A stretch of 64,000 nt of DNA, from assembly GCF_036067295.1 (NCBI RefSeq), contig NZ_CP107954.1:4278001-4342000 (forward strand), in the 5' to 3' direction. Position 1 is the first letter of the stretch, and each line of letters opens with the position of its first letter. The notes beneath the pieces are model-generated. The model made no database searches. It saw nothing but the letters and a program-made list of their open reading frames with translations, and was not told the DNA's origin. The stretch comes from Kribbella sp. NBC_00382 (GTDB taxonomy: Bacteria > Actinomycetota > Actinomycetes > Propionibacteriales > Kribbellaceae). Of the stretch, positions 8,876-18,205 are shown piece by piece. Made by a program: the position numbers and the translations under genes.

Positions 8876-10144
8876 GTGAAGCGACACCTCGTCACCATCC
8901 TGGCCGGCGCCGCCGCCCTGGCCCTGCTGACCGCTTGCGGGGGCGGCTCGGACACCCCGGCCGCCGACGGACCGCAGACCATCAAGGTCGCCCTGTGGAA
9001 CTACGCCACCACGCCGGAGTTCAAGGCGATCATCGACGGCTTCCAGCAGGCCAACCCGCAGATCAAGGTCGAGCCGGTCGACATCCTGGCCGACGACTAT
9101 CCGACCAAGGTGACCACGATGCTGGCCGGTGGTGACACCACCGACGTGCTGACGATGAAGAACGTGATCGACTACGCCAGGTTCGGCACCCGTGGACAGC
9201 TGCTGCCGATGACCGACCAGGCCAAGGCGCTGGACCCGGCGAAGTACTCGGGCCTGAAGTCCTACGACCTCGACGGCAAGTACTTCGCGCTGCCGTACCG
9301 CCAGGACTTCTGGGTGCTCTACTACAACAAGACACTGCTCAAGCAGGCCGGCGTACCGGAGTCGAAGCTGCAGAACCTGACCTGGGCCGACTACGCCACG
9401 CTGGCGAAGAGCCTGACCAAGGGCGATGGTCCGTCGAAGGTGTACGGCGCGTACCAGCACACCTGGCGCTCGGTGGTCGAGGCCACCGCGGCGGCGCAGA
9501 CCGGCGGTGACCTGCTCGGTGGCGACTACGGCTTCTTCAAGGACCAGTACACGATGACGCTGGATCTCCAGAAGGACGGCGCGATGTTGCCTTGGGCAAC
9601 CGCCAGGAGCCAGAAGGTCACCTACAACACGATGTTCTCCACCGGCAAGGCCGCGCTGATGCCGATGGGCACCTGGTACGCCTCGACGCTGCTGGCCGAC
9701 ACGAAGTCGGGCAAGACCAAGGTGGAGTGGGGGATGGCGCCGCTGCCGCAGCGCACGGCCGACGGGAAGGTGACCACCTTCGGCTCGCCGACCGCGTTCG
9801 CGGTGAACAAGAACTCCAAGCACGCCGACGCGGCAAAGAAGTTCGTCGAATGGGCCTCGAGCGAAGCCGGCGCCACCGCGGTCGCCAAGGCCGGCGTGAC
9901 GCCGTCGTTGCAGAGCCAGCAGATCCTCGACACCTACTTCGCGCTGCCGGGGGTGCCCAGCGACGCGGTGGCGAAGAAGGCCTTCAAGCCCGACAACGTC
10001 GTGCTCGAGATGCCGGTCGGCGACAAGTCCTCCGACGTGGACCAGATCCTGACCGAGGAGCACGAGCTGATCATGACCGGGCAGAAGTCGCTCGACGACG
10101 GCCTGGCCGAGATGGCCAAGCGGGTCAAGAACGAGGTCCGCTGA
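8876..10144 (+). CDS. CUT1 sugar ABC transporter, substrate-binding lipoprotein
   Basis: 422 residues. A lipoprotein signal with lipobox LLTAC (Cys21) is followed by a Gly/Ser stretch, then an extracellular solute-binding protein family 1 fold (motifs near FALPYRQDFWVLYYNKTLLKQAGV and TFGSPTAFAVNKNSK). The GTG start is preceded by AAGGAG at good spacing. It should capture a sugar or short oligosaccharide outside the membrane and hand it to the two permeases 3 bases downstream. No ATPase gene is in the operon. Substrate unknown; neighbours suggest an arabinogalactan-derived oligosaccharide. Confidence 0.92.
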   Translation: MKRHLVTILAGAAALALLTACGGGSDTPAADGPQTIKVALWNYATTPEFKAIIDGFQQANPQIKVEPVDILADDYPTKVTTMLAGGDTTDVLTMKNVIDYARFGTRGQLLPMTDQAKALDPAKYSGLKSYDLDGKYFALPYRQDFWVLYYNKTLLKQAGVPESKLQNLTWADYATLAKSLTKGDGPSKVYGAYQHTWRSVVEATAAAQTGGDLLGGDYGFFKDQYTMTLDLQKDGAMLPWATARSQKVTYNTMFSTGKAALMPMGTWYASTLLADTKSGKTKVEWGMAPLPQRTADGKVTTFGSPTAFAVNKNSKHADAAKKFVEWASSEAGATAVAKAGVTPSLQSQQILDTYFALPGVPSDAVAKKAFKPDNVVLEMPVGDKSSDVDQILTEEHELIMTGQKSLDDGLAEMAKRVKNEVR

Positions 10145-10147
10145 CCG

Positions 10148-11077
10148 ATGACCACCACCGTGTCCGCACCGCGGCAGGTCCGGCCCCCTGCGCCCGCGCC
10201 GCGGCCGGCCAGGCGCCGCAGCCGGACCTGGGTCGGCTGGAGCTTCATCCTGCCGAACTTCATCGGCTTCGCCGCGCTGACGCTGGTGCCGGTGATCGCC
10301 TCGCTCGCGTTGTCCTTCCTCGACTGGGATTCCTACAGCACGCCCCGCTGGGTCGGCCTGGACAACTTCGAGCGGATGATCCACAACGACACCTTCTGGA
10401 CCGCGCTCAAGAACACCGCGTACTACGCCGTCGGGCACGTGCCGCTGACGCTGTGTGCCGCGCTCGGGTTCGCAGTACTGCTGAACCAGAAGCTGAAGGG
10501 AGCGCGGTTCTTCCGGACCGCGCTGTTCTTCCCGTACATCACCTCGCTGGTCGCGGTCGCCGTGGTCTGGAACATGTTGCTCAGCCCGGAGTCGGGCCCG
10601 GTGAACCAGTTCTTGCGGGCCATCGGCATCGACCACCCGCCGGGCTGGACCACCTCGACCACCTGGGCGATGCCCGCGGTGATCGTGGCCAGCGTGTGGC
10701 GTGACCTCGGCTACTACATGATCCTCTACCTGGCCGGGCTGCAGACGATCCCGGCCGAGCTGTACGAGGCCGCCCAGGTGGATGGGGCGAACGGCTGGCA
10801 GCGGTTCCGGCACATCACCTTGCCGGGCCTGCGGCCGACCACCTTCTTCGTGCTGATCATGCTGACCATCTCCAGCTTCAAGGTGTTCGACCTGATCCAG
10901 GTGATGACCGAGGGCGGCCCGGGCCGCGCGACGCTGGTGCTGTCCCAGGTGATCTACCGCGAGGGCATCGTCCAGGGCCGGTTCGGCTACTCCTCGGCCG
11001 TGTCCATGGTGCTGTTCGTCATCGTGCTGACGATCACCTTGGTCCAGTTCCGGTTGCAGCGAAGGAGCGAGCGATGA
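10148..11077 (+). CDS. CUT1 sugar ABC transporter permease (MalF type)
   Basis: 309 residues. A short Pro/Ala/Arg-rich cytoplasmic head is followed by six predicted membrane segments. The ABC-permease EAA loop is visible at EAAQVDGANGWQRFRHITLPGLRPT, where the ATPase docks. It begins 3 bases after the binding-protein stop and overlaps the next permease by four bases (ATGA), consistent with one operon and paired subunits. Confidence 0.92.
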   Translation: MTTTVSAPRQVRPPAPAPRPARRRSRTWVGWSFILPNFIGFAALTLVPVIASLALSFLDWDSYSTPRWVGLDNFERMIHNDTFWTALKNTAYYAVGHVPLTLCAALGFAVLLNQKLKGARFFRTALFFPYITSLVAVAVVWNMLLSPESGPVNQFLRAIGIDHPPGWTTSTTWAMPAVIVASVWRDLGYYMILYLAGLQTIPAELYEAAQVDGANGWQRFRHITLPGLRPTTFFVLIMLTISSFKVFDLIQVMTEGGPGRATLVLSQVIYREGIVQGRFGYSSAVSMVLFVIVLTITLVQFRLQRRSER

Positions 11078-11889
11078 GCCGGGTACGCCGCACGTCGGCG
11101 TACCTGCTGCTGGGACTGCTCTCGGTGGCGGTGCTGGTGCCGTTCGCCTGGATGGTCTCGTCGTCGCTGAAGGCCGACGCGGACGTCTTCAGCGTGCCGG
11201 TCCGGTGGATCCCGGCCGAGTTCCACTGGGGCAACTTCAGTGCGATCTGGGGCCGGATCCCGCTGCTCACCTACCTGCGCAACTCGGTGTTCCTCAGCGT
11301 CACGATCACCGCTTTGCAGGTGCTCACCGGGAGCTTCGCGGCGTACGGGTTCGCCAAGGTGCGATTTCCCGGCCGGGACGCGTTGTTCCTCGCCTACATC
11401 GCGACGATCGCGGTGCCCTGGCAGGCGTACATGGTGCCGCAGTACGTGATCATGCAGAAGGCCGGCCTGGTGAACACGCATCTGTCGCTGATCCTGCTGC
11501 AGGCGTTCAGCGCCTTCGGGGTGTTCCTGATGCGGCAGTACTACCTGACCATCCCTGACGAGCTGAGCGAGGCGGCCCGGCTGGACGGGCTGAGCGAGTA
11601 CGGCATCTGGGCCCGGATCATCCTGCCGTTGTCGAAGCCCGCGCTGGCGAGCCTGGCGCTGCTCACCTTCGTCAACACCTGGAACGACTACATGGGTCCG
11701 TTCATCTACCTGACCGACAACAACCTGTGGACGATCCAGCTGGGACTGCGCTCGTTCGTCGGCCTGTACGACGCGGAGTACGCGATGATCATGACCGGCT
11801 CGGTACTGTCCGTGCTGCCGATCCTGGTGATCTTCCTGCTCGGCCAGAAGTACTTCGTGCAGGGCATCGCGACCAGCGGGATGAAGTGA
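11074..11889 (+). CDS. CUT1 sugar ABC transporter permease (MalG type)
   Basis: 271 residues with six predicted membrane helices. The EAA loop is EAARLDGLSEYGIWARIILPLSKPAL and the C-terminus ends in LGQKYFVQGIATSGMK, typical of MalG-like subunits. It overlaps the MalF-type permease by four bases upstream and shares one base (TGATG) with the DUF624 gene downstream. With its partner it forms the membrane channel; energy must come from an ATPase encoded elsewhere. Confidence 0.92.
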   Translation: MSRVRRTSAYLLLGLLSVAVLVPFAWMVSSSLKADADVFSVPVRWIPAEFHWGNFSAIWGRIPLLTYLRNSVFLSVTITALQVLTGSFAAYGFAKVRFPGRDALFLAYIATIAVPWQAYMVPQYVIMQKAGLVNTHLSLILLQAFSAFGVFLMRQYYLTIPDELSEAARLDGLSEYGIWARIILPLSKPALASLALLTFVNTWNDYMGPFIYLTDNNLWTIQLGLRSFVGLYDAEYAMIMTGSVLSVLPILVIFLLGQKYFVQGIATSGMK

Positions 11890-12560
11890 TGGCCTCGCCA
11901 CTGTCGCGGGTGAACGTCCGGGCGGACGCCTGGGACCTGCTCTGGTCGTTCGCCCATCGGGTGCTGGCGGTCAACCTCGTGCTGGCCGTCGCCGGGGCGC
12001 CGCTGATGCTTGCCCTCGGCACCGTCGCCACGCCGTGGCGATACCCGCTCTTCTTCGGTCTGCTCGCCCTTCCACTCGGCCCGGCAGCGACCGCCGCGTT
12101 CGGCTATCTCGCCATCGATGACGCCCGTCCTCCGCTGAGCGCCCTGATCCGATTGGTGCGGTCCACCGGTCGTCGCTCGCTCGTCGTCGCCTCGCTCACG
12201 GCAGGCCTGGCTGGAGTTCTCCTGGCCGACTTCAAGGTGCTGGCCGGTGCATTTCCGGTCGCTATACCCCTGCTGGTGGTGCTTCTCGTGCTGGTACTCA
12301 ACGCAGGCCTCGCCGCTTTGGTGCTGGTCGGCAGCGAGTCAGCGCTAGGTCTGCGAGCGCTGCTGAGGCTCGCTGTCTACACCAGCGTCCGCGCCTGGCC
12401 GCTCAGCCTGCTCTCGCTCGGTGTCCTGCTGGCCGCACTGATCATCGTCAGTCAGGTCCCGGTGGCCGGCCTGGCCACCGTACCGGGGTGTGCCTTGTGG
12501 GTGGTGCACACGAACACCAATGCTCAGCTCGCCCGAATCCGGAATCCGCCCGCCCGATGA
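11889..12560 (+). CDS. DUF624 (YesL-like) membrane protein
   Basis: 223 residues, four to five hydrophobic helices (for example VLAVNLVLAVAGAPLMLALG and PLLVVLLVLVLNAGLAALVLV). It resembles the YesL/DUF624 family, often placed beside CUT1 importers in plant-glycan loci such as yesLMN of Bacillus. Its biochemical role is not established; an accessory to transport is a reasonable guess. The ATG at 11889 overlaps the permease stop (TGATG); a longer open frame to the left only runs through the permease gene. Confidence 0.7.
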   Translation: MASPLSRVNVRADAWDLLWSFAHRVLAVNLVLAVAGAPLMLALGTVATPWRYPLFFGLLALPLGPAATAAFGYLAIDDARPPLSALIRLVRSTGRRSLVVASLTAGLAGVLLADFKVLAGAFPVAIPLLVVLLVLVLNAGLAALVLVGSESALGLRALLRLAVYTSVRAWPLSLLSLGVLLAALIIVSQVPVAGLATVPGCALWVVHTNTNAQLARIRNPPAR

Positions 12561-12570
12561 GGAGAATCCG

Positions 12571-14511
12571 ATGAAGCTGTTCAGACCAGTGCGCATCCTT
12601 GCGGTCCTGGGCGCCGCGCTCACCCTGCTGGCTCCAGCCACGGTCGCGGCCCAGGCCGGACACATTGAGAGGTACACGTCGTTCCGCCCAGGTGCTCAAT
12701 GGCTCGACAACAACGGGCAGGTGATCCAGGCCCATGGTGGGCAGATCGTCGCCTCGACCGATGGCGGCGGGAAGCGGGTCTGGTACTGGTACGGCGAGGA
12801 CCGCAGCAACGGGTACTACGACAGCCCTGGCGTGCACGTGTACTCCTCGTACGACCTCTACAACTGGAAGGATCGCGGGCTCGCCTTGAAGGCGATGAGC
12901 TCGCCCGGCCAGTTCGAGAGCGACCCGTACTTCGCCAAGGTCTACAAGCACTACACCCCGGCGCAGAGGGAGGTCGTCTGGCGCGACCTGTCGACCAACA
13001 GCGTGCGCTCGGACGGCTGGGCGCGGCCGTCGATCCTCGAGCGGCCGAAGGTGGTCTACAACAAGTCCACTCGCAAGTGGGTGATGTGGGTGCACTCCGA
13101 CGGGCCCTCGTCACCGGACAGTACGTCGACGTACGCGCGGGCCGAGGCCGGTGTGGCGATCGCGGACTCGCCGATGGGACCGTTCCGCTGGATCGACTCG
13201 TACCGGCTGAACCACGTGCCGAGCGATTCCGTGCCCTGGTGCGGTACCGGGTCCTCGTTCGACCCGGCCGGCGGGATGGCGCGGGACATGAACCTGTTCG
13301 TGGACGACGACGGCTCGGCGTACATCATCTACTCCTCCGAGGAGAACCGGTCGATGTACATCTCCAAGCTCGACCGCGACTACACCTATCTGTCCGCACG
13401 GCCCGAGAACGCCATCCAGGGCAAGGATTTCGTCCGTACGCTGGCCTGCAACCAACGCGAAGCGCCGGCGATGTTCAAGTCCGAGGGCCGGTACTACCTG
13501 CTCACGTCGGGCGCGACCGGCTGGGACCCGAACCCGGCTAGGTACGCGACGTCGGACAACGTCCTCGGCCAGTTCACCGACCAGGGCAGCCCGATCAGCG
13601 GACCGGGCGCGGCGACCACCTTCGGCTCGCAGAGCACGAACGTGATCCCGTACGACCAGGAGAACAACAAGTTCATCTTCATGGCCGACCGCTGGACGCC
13701 GAGCGACCTCAAGAACGCTCCGTACGTCTGGATGCCGATGTCCCTGGGCGAAAGCGGCAGCCTGTCGATCGGCCCGGACCAGGAGTGGACCCTGGACGAC
13801 CTGGCGCCGTACCAGCGGTGGAGTGTCGAGACCCAACTGCCGGACCACACCTGGCTCGGCGACACCAGCGCGCTCCCGGCCGAGGTGACCGTGAGGACGG
13901 GCACGCGGTCGACACAGGTAGCCGTGACCTGGGATGCGACCAGTGTCGCGCGGCCAGGACCGGCCAACCTCCGTGGGACGCTGGCGGACGGACGGACCTT
14001 CACCCGGTCGATCGTGGTGATGCCGCATGAGCTGCGGTACGCGGTCAACGCCGGCGGCGTGGCCACCGCGGACTGGCAGATCCTGGCGAAGAACGCCTCA
14101 TTGCTGAACTCGAGTGCGGAACAGGCGTTGGGCACCGATCCCATCACCGGGACCAGCTGGGGTTACACGGGTGCGAGCGCACCGTCCGGTACTGCGAACG
14201 GCGACCTCTACAGCACCTTGCGGTACGCCAAGAACCACGAGCCGCTGACCTACACCTTCGGGGGCCTGGAACCGGGGACGTACACCGTGCACACCGGGTA
14301 CTTCGATCCCTGGCCGTGGGCCAACCGGGCGGCGCAGGTGACCATCAACGGCGCCGTCGTCGACCAGCAACGGCTGTTCACCGGTACCAACGAAGCAGCG
14401 GCGTACGGAGGTGTCACGGTCGGCGCCGACGGCAAGATCGCCGTCACGATCGCGCCGACCAGATCGCCCGACATCCAGGTCAGCTGGCTGATGGTCGCCC
14501 GCACCGGCTAG
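12571..14511 (+). CDS. Secreted GH43 enzyme resembling exo-beta-1,3-galactanase, with C-terminal carbohydrate-binding-like domain
   Basis: 646 residues. A Sec signal peptide (MKLFRPVRILAVLGAALTLL, Ala-rich cleavage area ~25-30) precedes a GH43 propeller at ~30-420. Its pattern resembles GH43 subfamily 24 exo-beta-1,3-galactanases: CNQREAPAMFK would hold the general-acid Glu, and the Gln of FGSQSTNV matches the unusual Gln base reported for this subfamily (from memory). An Ig-like Big_4 domain (~425-485) and a malectin/CBM-like beta-sandwich (~490-646) follow. It would release galactose or beta-1,6-branched units from the beta-1,3-galactan backbone of arabinogalactan proteins. GGAG lies 6 bases before the ATG. 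It ends the operon, overlapping the convergent AraC gene by four bases. Confidence 0.82.
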   Translation: MKLFRPVRILAVLGAALTLLAPATVAAQAGHIERYTSFRPGAQWLDNNGQVIQAHGGQIVASTDGGGKRVWYWYGEDRSNGYYDSPGVHVYSSYDLYNWKDRGLALKAMSSPGQFESDPYFAKVYKHYTPAQREVVWRDLSTNSVRSDGWARPSILERPKVVYNKSTRKWVMWVHSDGPSSPDSTSTYARAEAGVAIADSPMGPFRWIDSYRLNHVPSDSVPWCGTGSSFDPAGGMARDMNLFVDDDGSAYIIYSSEENRSMYISKLDRDYTYLSARPENAIQGKDFVRTLACNQREAPAMFKSEGRYYLLTSGATGWDPNPARYATSDNVLGQFTDQGSPISGPGAATTFGSQSTNVIPYDQENNKFIFMADRWTPSDLKNAPYVWMPMSLGESGSLSIGPDQEWTLDDLAPYQRWSVETQLPDHTWLGDTSALPAEVTVRTGTRSTQVAVTWDATSVARPGPANLRGTLADGRTFTRSIVVMPHELRYAVNAGGVATADWQILAKNASLLNSSAEQALGTDPITGTSWGYTGASAPSGTANGDLYSTLRYAKNHEPLTYTFGGLEPGTYTVHTGYFDPWPWANRAAQVTINGAVVDQQRLFTGTNEAAAYGGVTVGADGKIAVTIAPTRSPDIQVSWLMVARTG

Positions 14512-15371
14512 CGGGGGCGGCTCGCCCTACGGAAGGCGCCCGGGGTGGTGCCGGTGCGGTGCGAGAAGAACTTGGAGAAGTTGGCGGCGTCCTCGAAGCC
14601 GAGCCGGTCGGCGATCTCGACGATCGGCACGGTTTCGTGGATCAGCCGGCGTTTGGCTTCGAGGACGACCCGGCGGTCGATCAGCTCTTTGGCCGTGGTT
14701 CCCGCGTGGGTCCGGGCGAGGCGGTTGAGGGTGCGCTCGGAGTAGCCGAGCCGCCGGGCGTAACCGGCCACGGTGCGTTCGCTCTGGAACGACTTCTCGA
14801 TCTCTTCCTCGAACCAGCTGAAGACCTCGTTGCGGGGCCGGATCGGGCTACTGCCGGGGCTGCTGCCTGCCAGCACGAGCAGGGTCGCCAGTACCGCGTG
14901 CGTGAGCGCCTGGTCCCGCGCGCCGGGCTCGAGCGCCGGCGCCTCCCGCAGTCGCTGGTCGATCTCGGCTGTCGTGCTGAACGATTCCCAGAGCAGGCTG
15001 CCGGGCAACGCGGCGCCTGGCCAGTGATTGAGATGGCTGATGCCGAGTCGCCGGAACAAGTGCGCGGTCGCCTCGTCGTACAGGTCGGGCGGGAGCATCA
15101 GAACCGGCCCGTCGATGGCCGAGATGTCTCCCCACTGTTGTACCTGCCCGGCGTGGATCCAGAAGACGTCGCCCGGGCCGAGCGGGTAGCTGGTGAAGTC
15201 GACCTCGTGGACGGTGTGACCTGAGCGGATCTGCAGGATCAGGTCGAATCCCAGTCGTTGCGGGGCCTGGAACTCGCCCGGCCCGGCCCGGCGCAGCAGC
15301 GTGGCGAGGTCGGCGATCTCAGCCCCCGCCGAGTGCCCGGCCGGCGGTGCGTAATCGACCTTCCGGATCAT
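14508..15371 (-). CDS. AraC family transcriptional regulator
   Basis: 287 residues. An N-terminal cupin-like sensor (~1-130, HTVHEVDFTSYPLGPGDVFWIHAG) is followed by a C-terminal double helix-turn-helix (~185-285: ERTVAGYARRLGYSERTLNRLAR and VPIVEIADRLGFEDAANFSKFF). The ATG at 15371 is chosen because the conserved cupin begins directly after it; the longer open frame upstream is not supported. It is divergent from the MBL-fold/SnoaL pair across 104 bases and is the likely activator of that pair. The inducer cannot be read. Confidence 0.88.
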   Translation of the reverse strand: MIRKVDYAPPAGHSAGAEIADLATLLRRAGPGEFQAPQRLGFDLILQIRSGHTVHEVDFTSYPLGPGDVFWIHAGQVQQWGDISAIDGPVLMLPPDLYDEATAHLFRRLGISHLNHWPGAALPGSLLWESFSTTAEIDQRLREAPALEPGARDQALTHAVLATLLVLAGSSPGSSPIRPRNEVFSWFEEEIEKSFQSERTVAGYARRLGYSERTLNRLARTHAGTTAKELIDRRVVLEAKRRLIHETVPIVEIADRLGFEDAANFSKFFSHRTGTTPGAFRRASRPR

Positions 15372-15475
15372 GGATGTCCGATTTTCACCATCAACTGACG
15401 CACTCACACAAGGGATCTTACGGAGCTGAGTCCTAGTATCACAGTAACGACCAATCCATCGAAGGAACCAGAACA

Positions 15476-16279
15476 ATGTCCGAACTGAACTACACCGTCC
15501 TCGACTCCGCGGACTCCTCGCTGAACAAGACCTCCGTCCTCGTCACCGGCGAGAACGACGCGATCGTCGTCGACGCCGCCTTCACCCGCGCGGACGGCCA
15601 CCGCATCGTCGCCGCGGTACTGGACGCGGGCAAGACCCTGCGCACGGTCGTCGTGACCGGCGGCGACCCGGACTTCTACTTCGGCGCCGAAGTCATCGCC
15701 GACGCGTTCCCCGAGGCGGCCTTCGTCGCTCCGGCCGACGTGATCGAACACATCACCGCGGCCTACGAAGGCAAGCTCAAAGCCTGGGCACACCTGGGCG
15801 CCAACCTGCCGACCCGGCTGATCGAGCTCACCGCGTTCACCGGCGGAGTCGAACTCGACGGCCGGACGCTGGAGTTGCGGCACGCGGGCGACAGCCTCGG
15901 CGATCGCGGCTGGTACCTCTTCGAACCGCAGCAGCGGGCCCTGCTCGGCGGGATCCTGCTCTTCGACGGACTCCACGTCTGGACCGCCGACAGCCCGACG
16001 ACGGCCGACCGCGCGGCCTGGCTGACCGCCCTCGACACCCTCGAGGCGCTTCAGCCCACCTTCGTGGCCGCCGGGCACCGTACGGCGGGTGCGCCGACCG
16101 ACCTGTCGGCGATCCACCACACCCGCGCCTACCTGACCCTCTTCGAGGAGACCGTCGCCGAGGCGGCCGACGCCGCCGGGGCCAAGGAGAAACTGCTCGC
16201 GGCCTACCCCGACGCCGGCCTCGTCATCGCCGCGGACCTCGGCACCAAGGTCGCCAAGGGAGAACTCCAGTGGGGCTGA
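15476..16279 (+). CDS. Metallo-beta-lactamase-fold protein with degenerate metal site
   Basis: 267 residues with the MBL alpha-beta/beta-alpha fold order (VVVTGGDPDFYFGAE, RALLGGILLFDGLHVWTADS, FVAAGHRTAG). The family motif HxHxDH, usually THHHPDHYFG at this place, reads TGGDPDFYFG: three His ligands are replaced by Gly, Asp and Phe, while the Asp and a later His (AAGH) remain. A normal dinuclear zinc hydrolase is therefore unlikely; it may be a binding protein or a changed enzyme. GAAGGA precedes the ATG. It overlaps the SnoaL-like gene by ten bases and is divergent from the AraC regulator. Confidence 0.82.
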   Translation: MSELNYTVLDSADSSLNKTSVLVTGENDAIVVDAAFTRADGHRIVAAVLDAGKTLRTVVVTGGDPDFYFGAEVIADAFPEAAFVAPADVIEHITAAYEGKLKAWAHLGANLPTRLIELTAFTGGVELDGRTLELRHAGDSLGDRGWYLFEPQQRALLGGILLFDGLHVWTADSPTTADRAAWLTALDTLEALQPTFVAAGHRTAGAPTDLSAIHHTRAYLTLFEETVAEAADAAGAKEKLLAAYPDAGLVIAADLGTKVAKGELQWG

Positions 16280-16680
16280 TCGAGGCCGGAGGAACCGCTC
16301 CGGCCGACGTCGTACGCCGCCAGTACCTCGCCTCCGCCGCCGGCGATCTGGAAGCACTCCGCGCCACCCTCGCCCCTGATGTCGAGTGGACCGAGATGGC
16401 AGGCTTCCCCCTCGCCGGCACCTACCGGACCCCGCTCGGCGTCACCACCAACGTGATGGAGCAACTCGGCAAGGAGTGGGAGAACTGGGTCGCTCACGAC
16501 GACACCTACGTCGTCGACGGCGAGAACGTCGTGGTTCTGGCGCGCTACACCGCGAACAACCTGGCGACCGGCAAGACGCTGAACGCCCGGGTGGCCCATC
16601 ACTTCGTGGTCAGGGCCGGTCTGATCGTCCGGTTCGAGCAGTTCGTCGACACCGCTTTGGTGCTCCAGGCAAGTAGCTGA
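16270..16680 (+). CDS. SnoaL-like/NTF2 superfamily protein
   Basis: 136 residues with the cone-shaped NTF2/SnoaL pattern (helix VVRRQYLASAAGDLEALRATLAPDVEWTE, then strands ending IVRFEQFVDTALVLQ). The GTG at 16270 overlaps the upstream stop by ten bases, so the two proteins are likely made together. Members are small cyclases, hydrolases, isomerases or stress proteins. No specific reaction can be assigned. Confidence 0.78.
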   Translation: MGLIEAGGTAPADVVRRQYLASAAGDLEALRATLAPDVEWTEMAGFPLAGTYRTPLGVTTNVMEQLGKEWENWVAHDDTYVVDGENVVVLARYTANNLATGKTLNARVAHHFVVRAGLIVRFEQFVDTALVLQASS

Positions 16681-16684
16681 GCGA

Positions 16685-18190
16685 CTAGAGACCCAGGGCC
16701 AGGCGGTGGTAGGCCTGGTTCCAGCGGATCTCCTTCTGGAACTGACGGATCTCGGTCGAGGCGTCGATGGTGAGGAGTTCGGTCCGGAGCATGGTGGCCA
16801 GGTCGTGGAGTTCGTCGGCGCCGACGGCAGCCGACAGCACGGTGTGGTGGGGGGCGCCCGCGGTCAGCCACGATTCGGCCGAGGTCCGGAAGTCCGGGCG
16901 GGGTTTCCAGACCGCGCGGGCGACCGGCAGGCGGGGGAGCGGCTGGTCGGGGGCGACGACGTCGATCTCGTTCGCGACCAGCCGGAACCGGTCGCCGAGA
17001 TCGGCGAGTCCGACCACGACGGCCGGTCCGGGCGCGGCGTCGAAGACCATCCGGACCGGATCCTCGCGGTTGCCGATGCCGAGCGGGTGGATCTCCACGG
17101 CCGGGGTGCCGGCCGCGATGGAGGGGCAGACCTCGAGCATGTGGGCGCCGAGGATCAGCTCCTCGCCTGGTACCAGGTGGTACGTGTAGTCCTCCATGAA
17201 GGAGGTGCCGCCTGGACGGCCCGCGCCGATCACCTTGAGGGTGCGCAGCAGTACCGAGGTCTTCCAGTCGCCCTCGCCGCCGAAGCCGTAGCCGTCGGCC
17301 ATCAGCCGCTGGACGGCCAGGCCCGGCAGCTGACGCAGTCCACCGAGGTCTTCGAAGTTGGTGGTGAAGGCGGTGAAGCCGCCGGCCTCGAGAAAGGCCC
17401 GCAGGCCGGCCTCCAGCCGGGCGGCGTAGCGCAGCGAGTCGTGCCGGTCGCCGCCGGCGCGCAGTTCGGGCGCGATCCGGTACGTGTCGTCGTACTCCTT
17501 GACGAGGCCGTCGACATCGCCGTCCGGTACCGCGTCCACCGCGGCGACGAGGTCGTTGACCGCGTAGGTGTTGACCGAGACACCGAACCGGCGCTGGGCC
17601 TCCACCTTGTCGCCTTCGGTCACCGCGACGTCGCGCATGTTGTCGCCGAAGCGCGCGAGCTTCATCGAGCGCAGGGCCGACAGGCCGGCCGCGGCGCGGG
17701 CCCAGGCGCCGATCCGGGCGGTGACGGACGGATCGCTGACATGACCGGCGACGGTGGTCCGCGGGATGCCGAGCCGGGTCTGGATGTAGCCGAACTCGCG
17801 GTCGCCGTGGGCGGCCTGGTTCAGGTTCATGAAGTCCATGTCCAGCTCGGCCCAGGGGAGCGCGACGTTCGCCTGGGTGTGCAGGTGCAGCAGCGGCAGC
17901 TGGAGCGCCTCCAGGCCGCCGATCCACATCTTGGCCGGCGAGAACGTGTGCATCCAGGCGATCACGCCGATGCAGTCGTCGTCGGCGTTCGCCTTCAGGA
18001 AGGTGTGCCGGATGGCGTCCGCATCGGTGACGACCGGGTACCAGACCACCTCAGCCTGGAGCTCGGCCGAGTCGTTCAGGGCCGCGACCAGCTGCTGGGA
18101 CTGGGTCGCGACCTGGTTGAGGGTGTCGGGCCCGTAGAGGCCCTGACTGCCGGTGAGGAACCAGATCCGGGGCCGCTGGGTGGTTTGCAT
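16685..18190 (-). CDS. araA: L-arabinose isomerase
   Basis: 501 residues, the usual family length. Converts L-arabinose to L-ribulose in the cytoplasm. The N-terminus ([16 protein letters not shown]) is diagnostic. Metal-site residues are recognisable in GGEGDWKT (Glu), FMEDYTYH (Glu), [11 protein letters not shown] (His) and GAPHHTVLS (His). It is last in araB-araD-araA, 15 bases after araD, presumably transcribed from the araB promoter with its LacI-type operator. Confidence 0.97.
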   Translation of the reverse strand: MQTTQRPRIWFLTGSQGLYGPDTLNQVATQSQQLVAALNDSAELQAEVVWYPVVTDADAIRHTFLKANADDDCIGVIAWMHTFSPAKMWIGGLEALQLPLLHLHTQANVALPWAELDMDFMNLNQAAHGDREFGYIQTRLGIPRTTVAGHVSDPSVTARIGAWARAAAGLSALRSMKLARFGDNMRDVAVTEGDKVEAQRRFGVSVNTYAVNDLVAAVDAVPDGDVDGLVKEYDDTYRIAPELRAGGDRHDSLRYAARLEAGLRAFLEAGGFTAFTTNFEDLGGLRQLPGLAVQRLMADGYGFGGEGDWKTSVLLRTLKVIGAGRPGGTSFMEDYTYHLVPGEELILGAHMLEVCPSIAAGTPAVEIHPLGIGNREDPVRMVFDAAPGPAVVVGLADLGDRFRLVANEIDVVAPDQPLPRLPVARAVWKPRPDFRTSAESWLTAGAPHHTVLSAAVGADELHDLATMLRTELLTIDASTEIRQFQKEIRWNQAYHRLALGL

Positions 18191-18205
18191 GGTTGACTCC
18201 AGAGG

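Noticed and set aside
8828..10813. Very long minus-strand open frame (661 codons) opposite the CUT1 binding protein and permease
   Set aside because: High-GC third positions open antisense frames; its translation is Arg/Gly/His/Val repetitive with no domain, while the plus strand encodes clear transporter proteins with ribosome-binding sites.
16706..18196. 496-codon plus-strand frame antisense to araA
   Set aside because: araA is unmistakable on the minus strand with its catalytic residues; the antisense product matches nothing.
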